Assembly (NCBI RefSeq): GCF_001482285.1
Contig: NZ_LOEP01000018.1
Coordinates: 1 to 64,000, forward strand
Length of the DNA: 64,000 nt
Direction: 5' to 3'
From: Haloferax sp. Q22
GTDB taxonomy: Archaea; Halobacteriota; Halobacteria; Halobacteriales; Haloferacaceae
Shown here: in pieces, positions 54,819 through 63,802 of the stretch
Numbering within the stretch: the stretch's first letter is position 1
How the letters are laid out: every line of letters starts with the position of its first letter
The notes under the pieces: model-generated
Told to the model about the DNA's origin: nothing
Databases searched by the model: none
The model's input: the letters and a program-made list of their open reading frames with translations, nothing else
Made by a program: the position numbers and the translations under genes

Positions 54819-54845
54819 GAACCAGTTTGAAGTTTAGACTGGTTC
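54819..54845 (+). promoter_or_regulatory. Inverted repeat next to box A of the acyl-CoA dehydrogenase
   Basis: GAACCAGT (54819-54826) and ACTGGTTC (54838-54845) form a perfect 8-base inverted repeat with an 11-base AT-rich spacer. It ends just before the box A at 54852-54860. The position suits an operator for an acyl-CoA-responsive regulator. Confidence 0.6.
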
Positions 54846-54851
54846 CATACA

Positions 54852-54860
54852 CTATTTTTA
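54852..54860 (+). promoter_or_regulatory. Box A promoter of the acyl-CoA dehydrogenase
   Basis: CTATTTTTA lies 23-31 bases before the ATG at 54883. Confidence 0.6.
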
Positions 54861-54882
54861 CTGTACAATCCTATGTCGGGAC

Positions 54883-56034
54883 ATGGAACTTCTCGACGAC
54901 TCCATCGTGCCCGAACACGCCCGCGACCTCAAGCAGGAGGCCCGGGAGTTCGCCGAAGAGCACATCGAACCGGTCGCGGAGGAATACTACGAGTCCGGCG
55001 AGTACCCCCACGAGGTTCTCCAGGCGGGGATGGACGCGGGACTCGTCGCGCAGGACATCTCCGAGGAGTACGGTGGGAAGGGCCTCGACCTCCAGCAGAT
55101 TCTGGCAATCTCCGAGGAGTTCTACCGCGCCGACGCCGGCATCGCGCTGACGCTCCAACTCGCCTCGTTCGGGTGCGAGATTATGGAGGACTACGGCAGC
55201 GAAGAACAGAAGGAGAAGTGGCTCCGTCCGGTCGCCGAAAACGAGCAGATTTCGGGACTTGCGGTCTCCGAACCGCAGACCGGCTCCGACATGGCCGGCA
55301 TGGAGACGACCGCGGAGAAGACCGACGACGGCTACGTCCTCAACGGCGAGAAGTACTGGGTCGGCAACGCCGTCGAGGCCGACTGGCTGACGGTGTACGC
55401 CAAGACCGCCGACACCGACGACCGCTACTCGAACTACTCGATGTTCATCGTGCCGACGGACACGCCCGGCTACGAGGCGGAACACATCCCCGAGAAGATG
55501 GGCATGCGTGCCTCCAAGCAGGGCCACATCGTCTTCGACGACTGCGAGGTGCCCGAGGAGAACCTCATCGGCACCGAAGGCGGCGGCTTCTACATGCTCG
55601 CGGACTTCTTCAACCACGGTCGCATCATCGTCGGCGGCCACAGCCTCGGCCTCGCCGCCGCCGCCATCGAGGAGGCGTGGGAGTTCGTCCACGAGCGGCG
55701 GGCGTTCGGCCGCAACGTCTCGGAGTTCCAGGCGGTCCAGCACATCCTCGCCGACATGCGCATGGAGTTCGAGGCGGCCCGCGCGCTCAACTGGCGCGCC
55801 GCCGAGAAGGTCGAAAACAACGAGGACGCCGGCTTCTGGGCGGCCGCCGCCAAGACGAAGTCGACCGAGACGGCCGTCGACGTGGCCGAACGCGGCATGC
55901 AACTTCACGGCGGCCGGTCGGTCCTCAACGAGTACAAGATTTCGCGGGTCTACCGCGACGTGCGCATCCCGGTCATCTACGAGGGCGCAAACGAGATTCA
56001 GCGCAACCTCATCTACCGGCAGGGCGCGCTGTAA
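54883..56034 (+). CDS. Acyl-CoA dehydrogenase
   Basis: A 383-residue FAD-dependent enzyme complete in all three domains. GLAVSEPQTGSDMAG and YWVGNA are in the middle domain; MQLHGGRSVLNEY and VIYEGANEIQRNLIYR are C-terminal. It lies after a fatty acid-CoA ligase and before the proline genes, and probably oxidises the acyl-CoA made by that ligase. It is distinct from the paralogue at 10568. Confidence 0.93.
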   Translation: MELLDDSIVPEHARDLKQEAREFAEEHIEPVAEEYYESGEYPHEVLQAGMDAGLVAQDISEEYGGKGLDLQQILAISEEFYRADAGIALTLQLASFGCEIMEDYGSEEQKEKWLRPVAENEQISGLAVSEPQTGSDMAGMETTAEKTDDGYVLNGEKYWVGNAVEADWLTVYAKTADTDDRYSNYSMFIVPTDTPGYEAEHIPEKMGMRASKQGHIVFDDCEVPEENLIGTEGGGFYMLADFFNHGRIIVGGHSLGLAAAAIEEAWEFVHERRAFGRNVSEFQAVQHILADMRMEFEAARALNWRAAEKVENNEDAGFWAAAAKTKSTETAVDVAERGMQLHGGRSVLNEYKISRVYRDVRIPVIYEGANEIQRNLIYRQGAL

Positions 56035-56138
56035 GGCGGTCCGGTCACGGCCCCAGAACTGACAACTCGTTTTCCGGTTTGGCATGGCTTGACCGGAACG
56101 CAGTTACTTTCTGAGCGTCGTACCTTGAGTCAGCACCA

Positions 56139-56912
56139 ATGGTACGCACGAGTGTTATCGGCTGTGGAAACATGGGGAGCGCCCTTCTCACCGGTCTCTG
56201 GAAGGCGGGCGGCCACTCTGTCGTCGCCTGCGACCTCGACCCCGACGCTCTCGCCGCGGTCGCCGACTACTGTCAAGAGACGACTGACGACGTGTCGCGC
56301 GCGGCCGACGCCGACGTGGTGTTCGTCGCGGTCAAGCCCGACATCGTCGAGGCCGTCCTCTCGGAACTCGACCTGTCTCCCGACCAGACGCTCGTCACGA
56401 TTGCCGCGGGCGTCCCGACCTCGTTCGTCGAGGCGCGCACCGACGCCCGCGTCGTCCGCATCATGCCGAACCTCGCCGCCGAGACCCGTGACATGGCCGC
56501 GGCGGCGACCGGCGACCTGACTGACGAGGTCCGCGAACTCCTCTCGGACGTGGGCGAGTTCGTCGAGGTCGAGGAGTCGCAGATGGACATCGCAACCGCG
56601 GTCAACGGCAGCGGCCCGGCCTTCGTCTTCTATCTCATCGAGGCCGTCACGCAGGCCGGCGTCGCGGGCGGACTCTCCGAGGAAGACGCCGAAACCCTCG
56701 CCGCCCAGACGTTCAAGGGCGCTGCCGAGACCGTCGTGCAGGACGACCGCAGCGCCGACGAACTCATCGACGCGGTCTGCTCGCCGAACGGGACGACCAT
56801 CGAGGGGATGGAGGTCCTCTGGGACAGCGCCGCCGACGAGGCCGTCACCGAGGCCGTCGTCGCGGCCGAGCGCCGGTCGAAGGAGCTCGCGGAGGAGTTC
56901 GCCGATGAGTGA
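56139..56912 (+). CDS. proC: Pyrroline-5-carboxylate reductase
   Basis: A 257-residue NAD(P)H-dependent reductase. The N-terminal Rossmann motif is [14 protein letters not shown] (about 5-18), and the C-terminal signature [14 protein letters not shown] is followed by [26 protein letters not shown] in spaced form. It makes the last step of proline synthesis from glutamate. It is first in an overlapping proC-proB-proA operon. Confidence 0.93.
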   Translation: MVRTSVIGCGNMGSALLTGLWKAGGHSVVACDLDPDALAAVADYCQETTDDVSRAADADVVFVAVKPDIVEAVLSELDLSPDQTLVTIAAGVPTSFVEARTDARVVRIMPNLAAETRDMAAAATGDLTDEVRELLSDVGEFVEVEESQMDIATAVNGSGPAFVFYLIEAVTQAGVAGGLSEEDAETLAAQTFKGAAETVVQDDRSADELIDAVCSPNGTTIEGMEVLWDSAADEAVTEAVVAAERRSKELAEEFADE

Positions 56913-57789
56913 ACTGAGCGAGACGGCGGAGACGACGGGGACGACGGAGGTCGCCGAGCCCGACGCCGACGCGGTCGCCGCCGCCCGCGACGCCGCCGCC
57001 GAGGCGGACCGCGTCATCGTCAAGGCCGGCACCAACTCGCTGACCGACGAGGACTCCAACCTCGACGACGACAAACTCGACAAGCTCGTCGACGACATCG
57101 AATCGCTCCTCTCGCGCGGCAAGGAGGTGCTTCTCGTCTCCTCGGGTGCGGTCGGTGCCGGCATCGGTCGCCTCGACCATCCCACGGCGGACCGCGACAC
57201 CCTCGAAACGTCGCAGGCGCTGTCGACGGTCGGCCAGAGCCTCCTGATGCACCGCTACACCGAGAGCTTCGAGCGCTACGACCGGAAAGTCGCCCAGATC
57301 CTCATCACCCAGCACGACCTGGAGAACCCCGAACGGTTCACCAACTTCCGGAACACGGTCGAGACGCTTCTGGAGTGGGGCGTCGTGCCCATCATCAACG
57401 AGAACGACGCGGTCGCCACCGAGGAGCTCCAAATCGGCGACAACGACATGATTTCGTCCAACATCGCGGTCGGCATCGGGGTGGACCTGCTCGTGACGCT
57501 CACCGACGTGGGCGGCGTCTACACCGGGAACCCGAAGGAGGACCCCGGCGCCGCGCGAATCGAGGTCGTCGGCGACAACTACAGCGACGTGGAGGACATC
57601 GTCACCGCGAGTTCGACCGGCGGCTTCGGCGGCATCCAGACGAAGGTCCGCGGCGCGCGCGACGCCGCCGAGTACGGCATCCCCGCCGTCATCGCACAGT
57701 CGACCGAACCCGACGTGCTGGCGAAGATAGCCGAGCGCGAATCGGTGGGAACAATGTTCCTCCCCCTCGATGGTGAACTCGATGACTGA
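56905..57789 (+). CDS. proB: Glutamate 5-kinase
   Basis: A 294-residue amino-acid kinase. After an acidic extension of about 35 residues it reads [22 protein letters not shown] and [10 protein letters not shown], the substrate- and ATP-binding motifs. The PUA domain of bacterial glutamate kinases is absent. It phosphorylates glutamate at the 5 position, the first step to proline. It overlaps proC by 8 bases and proA by 8 bases. Confidence 0.92.
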   Translation: MSELSETAETTGTTEVAEPDADAVAAARDAAAEADRVIVKAGTNSLTDEDSNLDDDKLDKLVDDIESLLSRGKEVLLVSSGAVGAGIGRLDHPTADRDTLETSQALSTVGQSLLMHRYTESFERYDRKVAQILITQHDLENPERFTNFRNTVETLLEWGVVPIINENDAVATEELQIGDNDMISSNIAVGIGVDLLVTLTDVGGVYTGNPKEDPGAARIEVVGDNYSDVEDIVTASSTGGFGGIQTKVRGARDAAEYGIPAVIAQSTEPDVLAKIAERESVGTMFLPLDGELDD

Positions 57790-59116
57790 GCGAGACACGA
57801 CCGCGCAGGTCGAACAGGCACAGTCGGCGGCGCTTCGGCTCGCCAACGTCGACGCGGCCGACCGCGACGCCGCGCTCGGAGCCATCGCGGACGCCATCCG
57901 CGACAACAGCGAGGCGATTCTCGCGGCCAACCGCGAGGACGTCGAGGAGGCCGAGGCGATGCTCGCGGACGGCGAGTACACGCAGGCGCTCGTGGACCGC
58001 CTCAAACTCGACGAGGCGAAACTCGACGACATCGCCGGGATGGTCGAGTCCGTCGCCGAACAGGACGACCCGCTCGGCGAGACGCTGGCGGCGAGAGAAC
58101 TGGACGAGGACCTCGAACTCTACAAGCTTTCTGTCCCCATCGGCGTCGTCGCGACCATCTTCGAGTCGCGCCCCGACGCACTCGTCCAAATCGCCGCGTT
58201 GGCGCTGAAGTCCGGCAACGCCGTCATCCTCAAGGGCGGCAGCGAGGCGAGCGAGTCGAACCGCGTGCTGTACGAGACGATTCTGTCCGCCACCGAGGAG
58301 CTCCCCGACGGCTGGGCGACGCTCATCGAGGCCCACGAGGAGGTCGACCGCCTGCTCGAACTCGACGACATGGTCGACCTCGTGATGCCCCGCGGCTCCT
58401 CGGAGTTCGTCAGCTACATCCAGGACAACACCCAGATTCCCGTGCTCGGCCACACCGAGGGCATCTGCCACGTCTACGTCGATGAGGCGGCCGATATCGA
58501 CATGGCGGCCGACATCGCCCTCGACGCGAAGGTGCAGTACCCCGCGGTCTGCAACGCCGTCGAGACGCTCCTCGTCGACGAGTCCGTCGCCGCCGACTTC
58601 CTGCCGACGGTCGTCACGCGCTACCGCGACGAGGGCGTCGTCCTCCGCGGCGACGACGCGACCCGCGAGTACGTCGATATCGACCCCGTGACCGACGACG
58701 ACTGGGACACCGAGTACGGCGACCTCGAACTCTCCATCAAGGTCGTCTCGGACCTGTACGACGCGGTCGACCACATCAACGCCCACGGCTCGAAGCACAC
58801 GGAGTCCATCGTCACCGACGACGCCGAACGTGCCGAGACGTTCATGACCGGCGTCGACGCGGCCAGCGTCTTCCACAACGCCTCGACCCGGTTCGCCGAC
58901 GGCTACCGCTACGGCCTCGGTGCCGAGGTGGGTATCTCGACGGGCAAGATTCACGCCCGCGGCCCGGTCGGTCTCGAAGGGCTGACGACCTACAAGTACT
59001 ACCTCGAAGGCGACGGCCAACTGGTCGCCACCTACGCCGGCGAGGACGCAGTCCCCTTCACCCACGAGGCGCTCGATGTCGAGTGGAACCCCGGACACCG
59101 AAGCCGACGGGACTGA
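57782..59116 (+). CDS. proA: Glutamate-5-semialdehyde dehydrogenase
   Basis: A 444-residue aldehyde dehydrogenase of the gamma-glutamyl phosphate reductase type. The NADP-binding region is [17 protein letters not shown], and the catalytic cysteine lies in [17 protein letters not shown]. It reduces glutamyl 5-phosphate to the semialdehyde, which cyclises to the substrate of ProC. The start at 57782 overlaps proB; an upstream ATG at 57770 is also in frame. A full bacterial-type proBAC set is uncommon in archaea outside haloarchaea. Confidence 0.92.
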   Translation: MTERDTTAQVEQAQSAALRLANVDAADRDAALGAIADAIRDNSEAILAANREDVEEAEAMLADGEYTQALVDRLKLDEAKLDDIAGMVESVAEQDDPLGETLAARELDEDLELYKLSVPIGVVATIFESRPDALVQIAALALKSGNAVILKGGSEASESNRVLYETILSATEELPDGWATLIEAHEEVDRLLELDDMVDLVMPRGSSEFVSYIQDNTQIPVLGHTEGICHVYVDEAADIDMAADIALDAKVQYPAVCNAVETLLVDESVAADFLPTVVTRYRDEGVVLRGDDATREYVDIDPVTDDDWDTEYGDLELSIKVVSDLYDAVDHINAHGSKHTESIVTDDAERAETFMTGVDAASVFHNASTRFADGYRYGLGAEVGISTGKIHARGPVGLEGLTTYKYYLEGDGQLVATYAGEDAVPFTHEALDVEWNPGHRSRRD

Positions 59117-59229
59117 CCGCGGACGCCCTTCGGTCGTCGCCCCGCTTCGAGGTCTCGCGGCGGATAGAACTATATCCCTGACAGTCGCCTCTCCGGTAGA
59201 GTCGTCTCCGCTGCGACTCGGTGACTCCA

Positions 59230-59892
59230 ATGGATTTAGACGAATTCGTCAGCACGCACGCACCGTCCGAAGGCGGCGAAGCCTTCGAACTCGAAAACTC
59301 GAAACTGCTCGACGTGGCTCTCGACGGGAGCGTCATGGCCAAGGCCGGGTCGATGGTCGGCTACACCGGTGACATCTCCTTCGAGCGGAAGTCCGCCGGC
59401 GGCCTGAAAGGGATGCTCAAGAAGAAGGCCACGGGCGAGGGCGACGTCATGATGCAGGCGACCGGCACCGGCCACCTCTATCTCGCAGACCAGGGCAAGG
59501 AGGTCCAGATTCTCGAACTCGACGCGGGCGAGGAACTGAGCGTCAACGGCAACGACGTGCTCGCGTTCGAGTCGAGCGTGAACTGGGACATCAAGATGCT
59601 GACGAGCATCGCCGGGGCGTCTTCCGGCGGCCTGTTCAACGTCTTCCTCGAAGGCCCCGGCCACGTCGCCATCACGACCCACGGCGAACCCATCGTCCTC
59701 CAGACGCCGGCCAAGACCGACCCCAACGCGACCGTCGCGTGGAGCGGAAACGTCTCGCCGTCGTCGAACCGCGACATCAACATCAAGGGCCTGCTCGGCC
59801 GCTCGTCGGGCGAGTCCTACCAGCTCGAATTCGCGGGCCACGACGGCTTCGTCATCGTCCAACCGTTCGAGGAAGTCGGCCCCGGCCAGTAG
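59230..59892 (+). CDS. AIM24 family protein
   Basis: A 220-residue protein of the AIM24/TIGR00266 group. It is a strand-rich double-stranded beta-helix-like fold with Gly-rich turns (GSMVGYTGDISFERK, MQATGTGHLYLADQGKEV). The first 20 residues are acidic. Function is unknown across the family; a mitochondrial relative helps cristae organisation. It has a five-T terminator after it. Confidence 0.85.
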   Translation: MDLDEFVSTHAPSEGGEAFELENSKLLDVALDGSVMAKAGSMVGYTGDISFERKSAGGLKGMLKKKATGEGDVMMQATGTGHLYLADQGKEVQILELDAGEELSVNGNDVLAFESSVNWDIKMLTSIAGASSGGLFNVFLEGPGHVAITTHGEPIVLQTPAKTDPNATVAWSGNVSPSSNRDINIKGLLGRSSGESYQLEFAGHDGFVIVQPFEEVGPGQ

Positions 59893-59916
59893 TCGGTCGG
59901 CACGACACCGACTCCA

Positions 59917-59921
59917 TTTTT
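59917..59921 (+). terminator. T-tract terminator of the AIM24 gene
   Basis: Five T beginning 25 bases past the stop at 59892. Confidence 0.45.
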
Positions 59922-60046
59922 GCGCGCAGCGACCGTTTCGCCCGTCACTCGGAACGAACGGATCGAAACGACGCGTATCTCTAGTGCCCGGCGGACATAT
60001 ATTGATTGCCTGAACTGTTATGCCGGATCCGTCCTAATCCCGGCGC

Positions 60047-60850
60047 ATGGGAGACATCAGCGTCCATCTGGTCGACCGCGGTCGCGTTCTCACGGATATG
60101 GGGTACGTCCTCGACGGGTACACGATGGGGAGCGCGTCGAACCGGAGTCCCGACCACGAAACGGCCGAGTTCGTCGTCTGGAACGCCGTCGTCGACGGCC
60201 CCGACCGGACGGTGCTGTGGGATACCGGAGCGAACCCCGAGGCGGGCGACGGCTACTGGCCCGCCCCGCTGTACGAGGCGTTCGAGTACGTCGACGCCGC
60301 GGAACACACGCTCGAAGGCGACCTCGATTCGGTCGGCTACGACATCGCCGACATCGACGCGGTGGTGATGAGCCACCTGCACCTCGACCACGCCGGCGGC
60401 CTCGCCGAGTTCGCGGGCACTGACGTCCCGATATACGTCCACGAGGAGGAACTGAAGTTCGCGTACTACTCGGCGAAGACGACCGAGGGCTCCATCGCGT
60501 ACCTCGCCTCGGACTTCGACCACGACCTGAACTGGAACGTCGTTCACCGCGACGAGCACACGCTGTTCGACGGCTTCCGGCTCATTCACCTGCCGGGTCA
60601 CACCCCCGGCGTGCTGGGCGCGCACATCGAGACGCCCGAGGGCGACGTGCTCGTCGCGGGCGACGAGTGCTACGTCGAGGGCAACTACACGGACGAGGTG
60701 CCGCTCGGCCCCGGCCTGCTCTGGAGCGAGCGCGACTGGTTCGAGAGCCTCCAGAAAGTGAAGGAACTCGAACGCCGGACCGGCGGCGACGTGCTGCTCG
60801 GCCACGACCTCGACCGGTTCGAGTCGTTCGGCGACGGCTGGAACGTCTGA
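60047..60850 (+). CDS. Metallo-beta-lactamase fold hydrolase, AHL lactonase-like
   Basis: A 267-residue protein of the N-acyl homoserine lactonase group. The di-metal motif HLHLDHAGG gives H110, H112, D114 and H115. Other ligands lie in HLPGHTPG and AGDECY, and an eventual C-terminal His in LLGHDL. The early VLWDTGANPEA segment is typical. Family members open lactone rings of quorum signals, but other lactones are equally possible in an archaeon. It converges on the DsrE-like gene across a G-rich gap. Confidence 0.83.
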   Translation: MGDISVHLVDRGRVLTDMGYVLDGYTMGSASNRSPDHETAEFVVWNAVVDGPDRTVLWDTGANPEAGDGYWPAPLYEAFEYVDAAEHTLEGDLDSVGYDIADIDAVVMSHLHLDHAGGLAEFAGTDVPIYVHEEELKFAYYSAKTTEGSIAYLASDFDHDLNWNVVHRDEHTLFDGFRLIHLPGHTPGVLGAHIETPEGDVLVAGDECYVEGNYTDEVPLGPGLLWSERDWFESLQKVKELERRTGGDVLLGHDLDRFESFGDGWNV

Positions 60851-60957
60851 GACGGGCGACGACGCGCTCGGAGGACTCTGATTTTCTCGGTCTCAATCGC
60901 GCGACGGCGCACAGCCGCAGCTCTCTATGCGTCCGAAAAACGGTGAAAAGGAACCAC

Positions 60958-60991
60958 GGGGGTTGTGGGGGGTGGAGTAGGGTGGGGTGGG
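60958..60991 (+). other. G-quadruplex-forming run in a convergent gap
   Basis: Five G runs of 5, 6, 3, 4 and 3 bases start at 60958, 60967, 60980, 60984 and 60989, separated by loops of 4, 7, 1 and 1 bases. This satisfies the usual quadruplex pattern on the plus strand. Another run of six G begins at 61005 or so. Confidence 0.7.
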
Positions 60992-61025
60992 TGAGTGGAT
61001 GGCTGGGGGGAGACGACGGGCCGGC

Positions 61026-61607
61026 CTAAATCATGAGTTGCACGTCGGCGTCGGCCATGTGCTGGAGGGCCGTCGCCGCGCCGACGCCGGTGGTGACGCC
61101 GTCGTAGAACTCGGCTTCGTCGTAGCCCATCAGTTCGATGGTCATCTGGCAGGCCTGGAGGTCCACGCCCATGTCGAGAGAGGTCTCGATGAGCTCCTCG
61201 ACGGTCGCGGTCCCGTTTTCCTTGATCTTCTTTTCCATCATGCTCGTGGCGACGTTGTCCATGAAGGGCAACGCGGCGACGGCGTTCGGCATCGGCATGC
61301 TCGGGTTGCCGACCGCGCTGAGCTTCAGGTTCTTCGACTTCTCCTCGTGGAGGATGTCGAGCCCCCAGAACGTGTGGAAGACCACGACGTCCCAGCCGAA
61401 GGCGGCCGCCGTGCTGGCGAGGATGAGCGGCGGGTACGCCATGTCGAGGGTGCCTTTGGTCGCGATGATGGTCATCGACTTCTGTCCGTCGTCGTCGGTC
61501 GCCTCCCGGAGGTCGGAGACCTCCTCCTGCAGGGCTTGGACCTGCGCTCTGAGGTCTTCGACGGAGGCGGCTCCCGCGTCGACGGGCGCGTCGGCGTCCG
61601 AGCTCAT
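61026..61607 (-). CDS. DsrE/DsrF-like sulfur-relay protein
   Basis: A 193-residue protein. A helical coiled N-terminus (about 1-45, with DLRAQVQALQEEVSDLREA) precedes a DsrE-like domain with MTIIATKGTLDMAYPPLILAS in spaced form and a cysteine in LQACQMTIELMG that is the likely persulfide carrier. Relatives are peroxiredoxin-like or DrsE family proteins that pass sulfur from TusA. It overlaps the tusA stop by 4 bases. Confidence 0.85.
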   Translation of the reverse strand: MSSDADAPVDAGAASVEDLRAQVQALQEEVSDLREATDDDGQKSMTIIATKGTLDMAYPPLILASTAAAFGWDVVVFHTFWGLDILHEEKSKNLKLSAVGNPSMPMPNAVAALPFMDNVATSMMEKKIKENGTATVEELIETSLDMGVDLQACQMTIELMGYDEAEFYDGVTTGVGAATALQHMADADVQLMI

Positions 61608-61855
61608 TCCTTCTGGATGAAGTGGCGGAAGACCGCGTCGCCGTCTTCCTCGGCCTCTTCCTGTTCGAGCATGGAGACGCCGTCGGTGGAGTCGGCCCAG
61701 CCCTTCAGGTCGCTCATACTACCGGAGTCGGTCGCGACGACCTGCAGAATCTCGCCGCTTTCGAGGTCGTCGACCGCGCCGCGGGTCTTGACGACGGGCA
61801 TCGGGCAGGACAGTCCTTTCACGTCGAGGGTCTCGGTGGGTTCGTATGTACTCAT
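61604..61855 (-). CDS. tusA: TusA-type sulfur carrier
   Basis: An 83-residue protein with the family motif LSCPMPVVKT in which Cys 17 carries the persulfide. The rest has the SirA/TusA two-layer fold and an acidic C-terminus. It relays sulfur between enzymes such as rhodaneses and DsrE proteins. It is first in a two-gene operon and diverges from the rhodanese-MBL gene at 62123. The start at 61855 fits the family length. Confidence 0.92.
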   Translation of the reverse strand: MSTYEPTETLDVKGLSCPMPVVKTRGAVDDLESGEILQVVATDSGSMSDLKGWADSTDGVSMLEQEEAEEDGDAVFRHFIQKE

Positions 61856-62004
61856 TTTCGAGGTCACCTGTGTTGGGTGTATTCCACAATATAGGGGTGC
61901 TTCGTAAAAGTGTGTCGGTTCTTGGGTAGACTACACAATACTTGGGCTCGGCATCGATGCGTGCCGGAATCGGTGGCTAAACGGGGGTTAGAACCATTGC
62001 ACGC

Positions 62005-62027
62005 TCGCACGAGTGCGAAATCGCACT
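62005..62027 (+). promoter_or_regulatory. Alternating inverted repeat in the sulfur-gene divergent region
   Basis: TCGCAC (62005-62010), GTGCGA (62013-62018) and TCGCAC (62021-62026) occur with 2-base spacers, alternating in orientation. The last two extend to a 7-base inverted repeat (AGTGCGA and TCGCACT). It lies about 60 bases upstream of the box A of the rhodanese-MBL gene. Confidence 0.55.
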
Positions 62028-62086
62028 ACGTTCTGACGATGGATTCTGAGTTAGTATTGCAAGAAACTCAAACTACCATCCGAAAG

Positions 62087-62092
62087 CTTAAG
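62087..62092 (+). promoter_or_regulatory. Box A promoter of the rhodanese-MBL gene
   Basis: CTTAAG lies 31-36 bases before the ATG at 62123, giving a leader of zero to ten bases. It supports this ATG over an upstream in-frame one. Confidence 0.5.
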
Positions 62093-62122
62093 TCGGACCC
62101 ACCGATAGTGGGTGATGCATAC

Positions 62123-63310
62123 ATGACCGTTCCAGACCTGCCGGAACTCGAAGTCGACGTGCCAGTCATCGAGCCCGAGACGCTGAAAGCCCGCATCGAC
62201 GAGGGCGAGGCGCTCACCATCCTCGACAACCGCGTGCCGTCGGAACACGAGGACTGGCGCATCGACGGCGAGAACGTTTCGCACGTCAACATCCCCTACT
62301 TCGAGTTCCTCGACGAGGAGCTCGACGAGTCGCTGTTCGAAGACCTGCCCGAAGACGAGGAGTTCGTCGTCCTCTGTGCGAAGGGCCACTCCTCGGAGTA
62401 CGTCGCCGGGCTCCTGATTCAGGAGGGCTACGACGCCGTGGCGCTCGAACGCGGCATGAACGGCTGGGCGAGCATCTACGAGTACACCGAACTGGAGACC
62501 GACGGCGACGCGCTCGTCGCGCAGTACCAGCGCCCCTCCAGCGGCTGTCTGGCGTACCTCGTCGTCGACGGTGACGAGGCCGCCGTCGTCGACCCCCTTC
62601 GCTACTTCGCCGACGAGTACGTCGCCGACGCGAAGGCGCTCGGCGCGGAACTGAAGTACGCCATCGACACGCACATCCACGCCGACCACATCAGCGGCGT
62701 CCGCACGCTGGTCGAAGACCACGGCGTCACGGGCGTCATCCCCGAGGCCGCGGAAGCCCGCGGCGTCGACTACGACACGCCCTACGAGACCATCGCGGAC
62801 GGCGAGACGCTCACCGTCGGTGACACCGACATCGAGGCCATCCACACGCCCGGCCACACGACCGGCATGACGACCTACACGGTCGACAACGTGCTGTTCA
62901 CGGGCGACGGCCTGTTCATCGAGTCGGTCGCCCGCCCCGACCTCGAAGACGGTGACGAGGGCGCGCCTGACGCGGCCGGCATGCTCTACGACTCCCTGCA
63001 GGAGCGCGTCCTCTCGCACGACGACGACGCTATCGTCGCCTCCGCGCACTTCAGCGACGCGGCAATCCCCGCCGACGACGGCAGTTACACCGCCACGCTC
63101 GGGGAACTGAAGGACACGATGGACGCACTTTCGATGCCCAAAGACGAGTTCGTGGAGTTCATCCTCTCGGACATGCCGCCGCGGCCGGCCAACTACATCG
63201 ACATCATCGAGACGAACCTCGGCGTGCAGGAGTCGGACGACGACCGCGCCTTCGAGCTCGAACTCGGGCCGAACAACTGCGCGGCCAGCAACGAAGCCCT
63301 GACGAACTAA
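62123..63310 (+). CDS. Rhodanese - metallo-beta-lactamase fusion (persulfide dioxygenase-like)
   Basis: A 395-residue two-domain protein. An N-terminal rhodanese domain (about 15-125) has the active loop CAKGHSSEY with Cys 85. A persulfide-dioxygenase-type MBL domain follows (about 130-390) with THIHADH (H184, H186, D188, H189) and HTPGHTTGMT. This domain order is the reverse of the common MBL-rhodanese fusion. It probably oxidises glutathione-like persulfides or transfers sulfane sulfur. The first YeeE/YedE gene begins at the base after its stop. Confidence 0.88.
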   Translation: MTVPDLPELEVDVPVIEPETLKARIDEGEALTILDNRVPSEHEDWRIDGENVSHVNIPYFEFLDEELDESLFEDLPEDEEFVVLCAKGHSSEYVAGLLIQEGYDAVALERGMNGWASIYEYTELETDGDALVAQYQRPSSGCLAYLVVDGDEAAVVDPLRYFADEYVADAKALGAELKYAIDTHIHADHISGVRTLVEDHGVTGVIPEAAEARGVDYDTPYETIADGETLTVGDTDIEAIHTPGHTTGMTTYTVDNVLFTGDGLFIESVARPDLEDGDEGAPDAAGMLYDSLQERVLSHDDDAIVASAHFSDAAIPADDGSYTATLGELKDTMDALSMPKDEFVEFILSDMPPRPANYIDIIETNLGVQESDDDRAFELELGPNNCAASNEALTN

Positions 63311-63802
63311 ATGTCTGGTCTGACGCCGCTCCTCGTCGAGGGGCTCTTCCCGAACGGTATCGCGCACTACGCGCTCGGCGGCCTCCTCATCGGACTCGGG
63401 ACCGCCGTCATCTACCTCGGGACGGGCATCATCGCCGGCGCGAGCACCTTCCTCGAATCGACGCTGTCGTACGTCTCCGACCTCCCGCGGTTCAACAAGG
63501 CGAAGTACGTCGCCTCGCGGGACTGGCGGGTCGTGTTCACCCTGAGTATCGTCGCCGGGGCCGCGCTCTACACCGTCCTGTTCGGCGATGGCTGGTGGGT
63601 CTCTGACGTGCAGCCGTGGCGCTTCGCCGTCGGCGGTGTGCTCGTCGGCGTGGGCACCCGCATCGGGAAGGGCTGTACGTCCGGCCACGGGGTCTGCGGC
63701 GTCGGCTCTCGCTCGCGGACCTCGCTCGTCAACGTCGCCACGTTCATGCTCGTCGCCATCGGGGTCGCACAGCTCCTGAGCGCGCTGGGGGTGTCGCCGT
63801 GA
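63311..63802 (+). CDS. YeeE/YedE family membrane protein
   Basis: A 163-residue protein with about four helices and the family loop GKGCTSGHGVCGVGS, whose cysteines are conserved in thiosulfate/sulfur uptake proteins. It begins directly after the rhodanese-MBL stop, so it is in the same operon. The related bacterial protein YeeE/TsuA imports thiosulfate; a sulfur compound is the probable cargo here too. Confidence 0.87.
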   Translation: MSGLTPLLVEGLFPNGIAHYALGGLLIGLGTAVIYLGTGIIAGASTFLESTLSYVSDLPRFNKAKYVASRDWRVVFTLSIVAGAALYTVLFGDGWWVSDVQPWRFAVGGVLVGVGTRIGKGCTSGHGVCGVGSRSRTSLVNVATFMLVAIGVAQLLSALGVSP

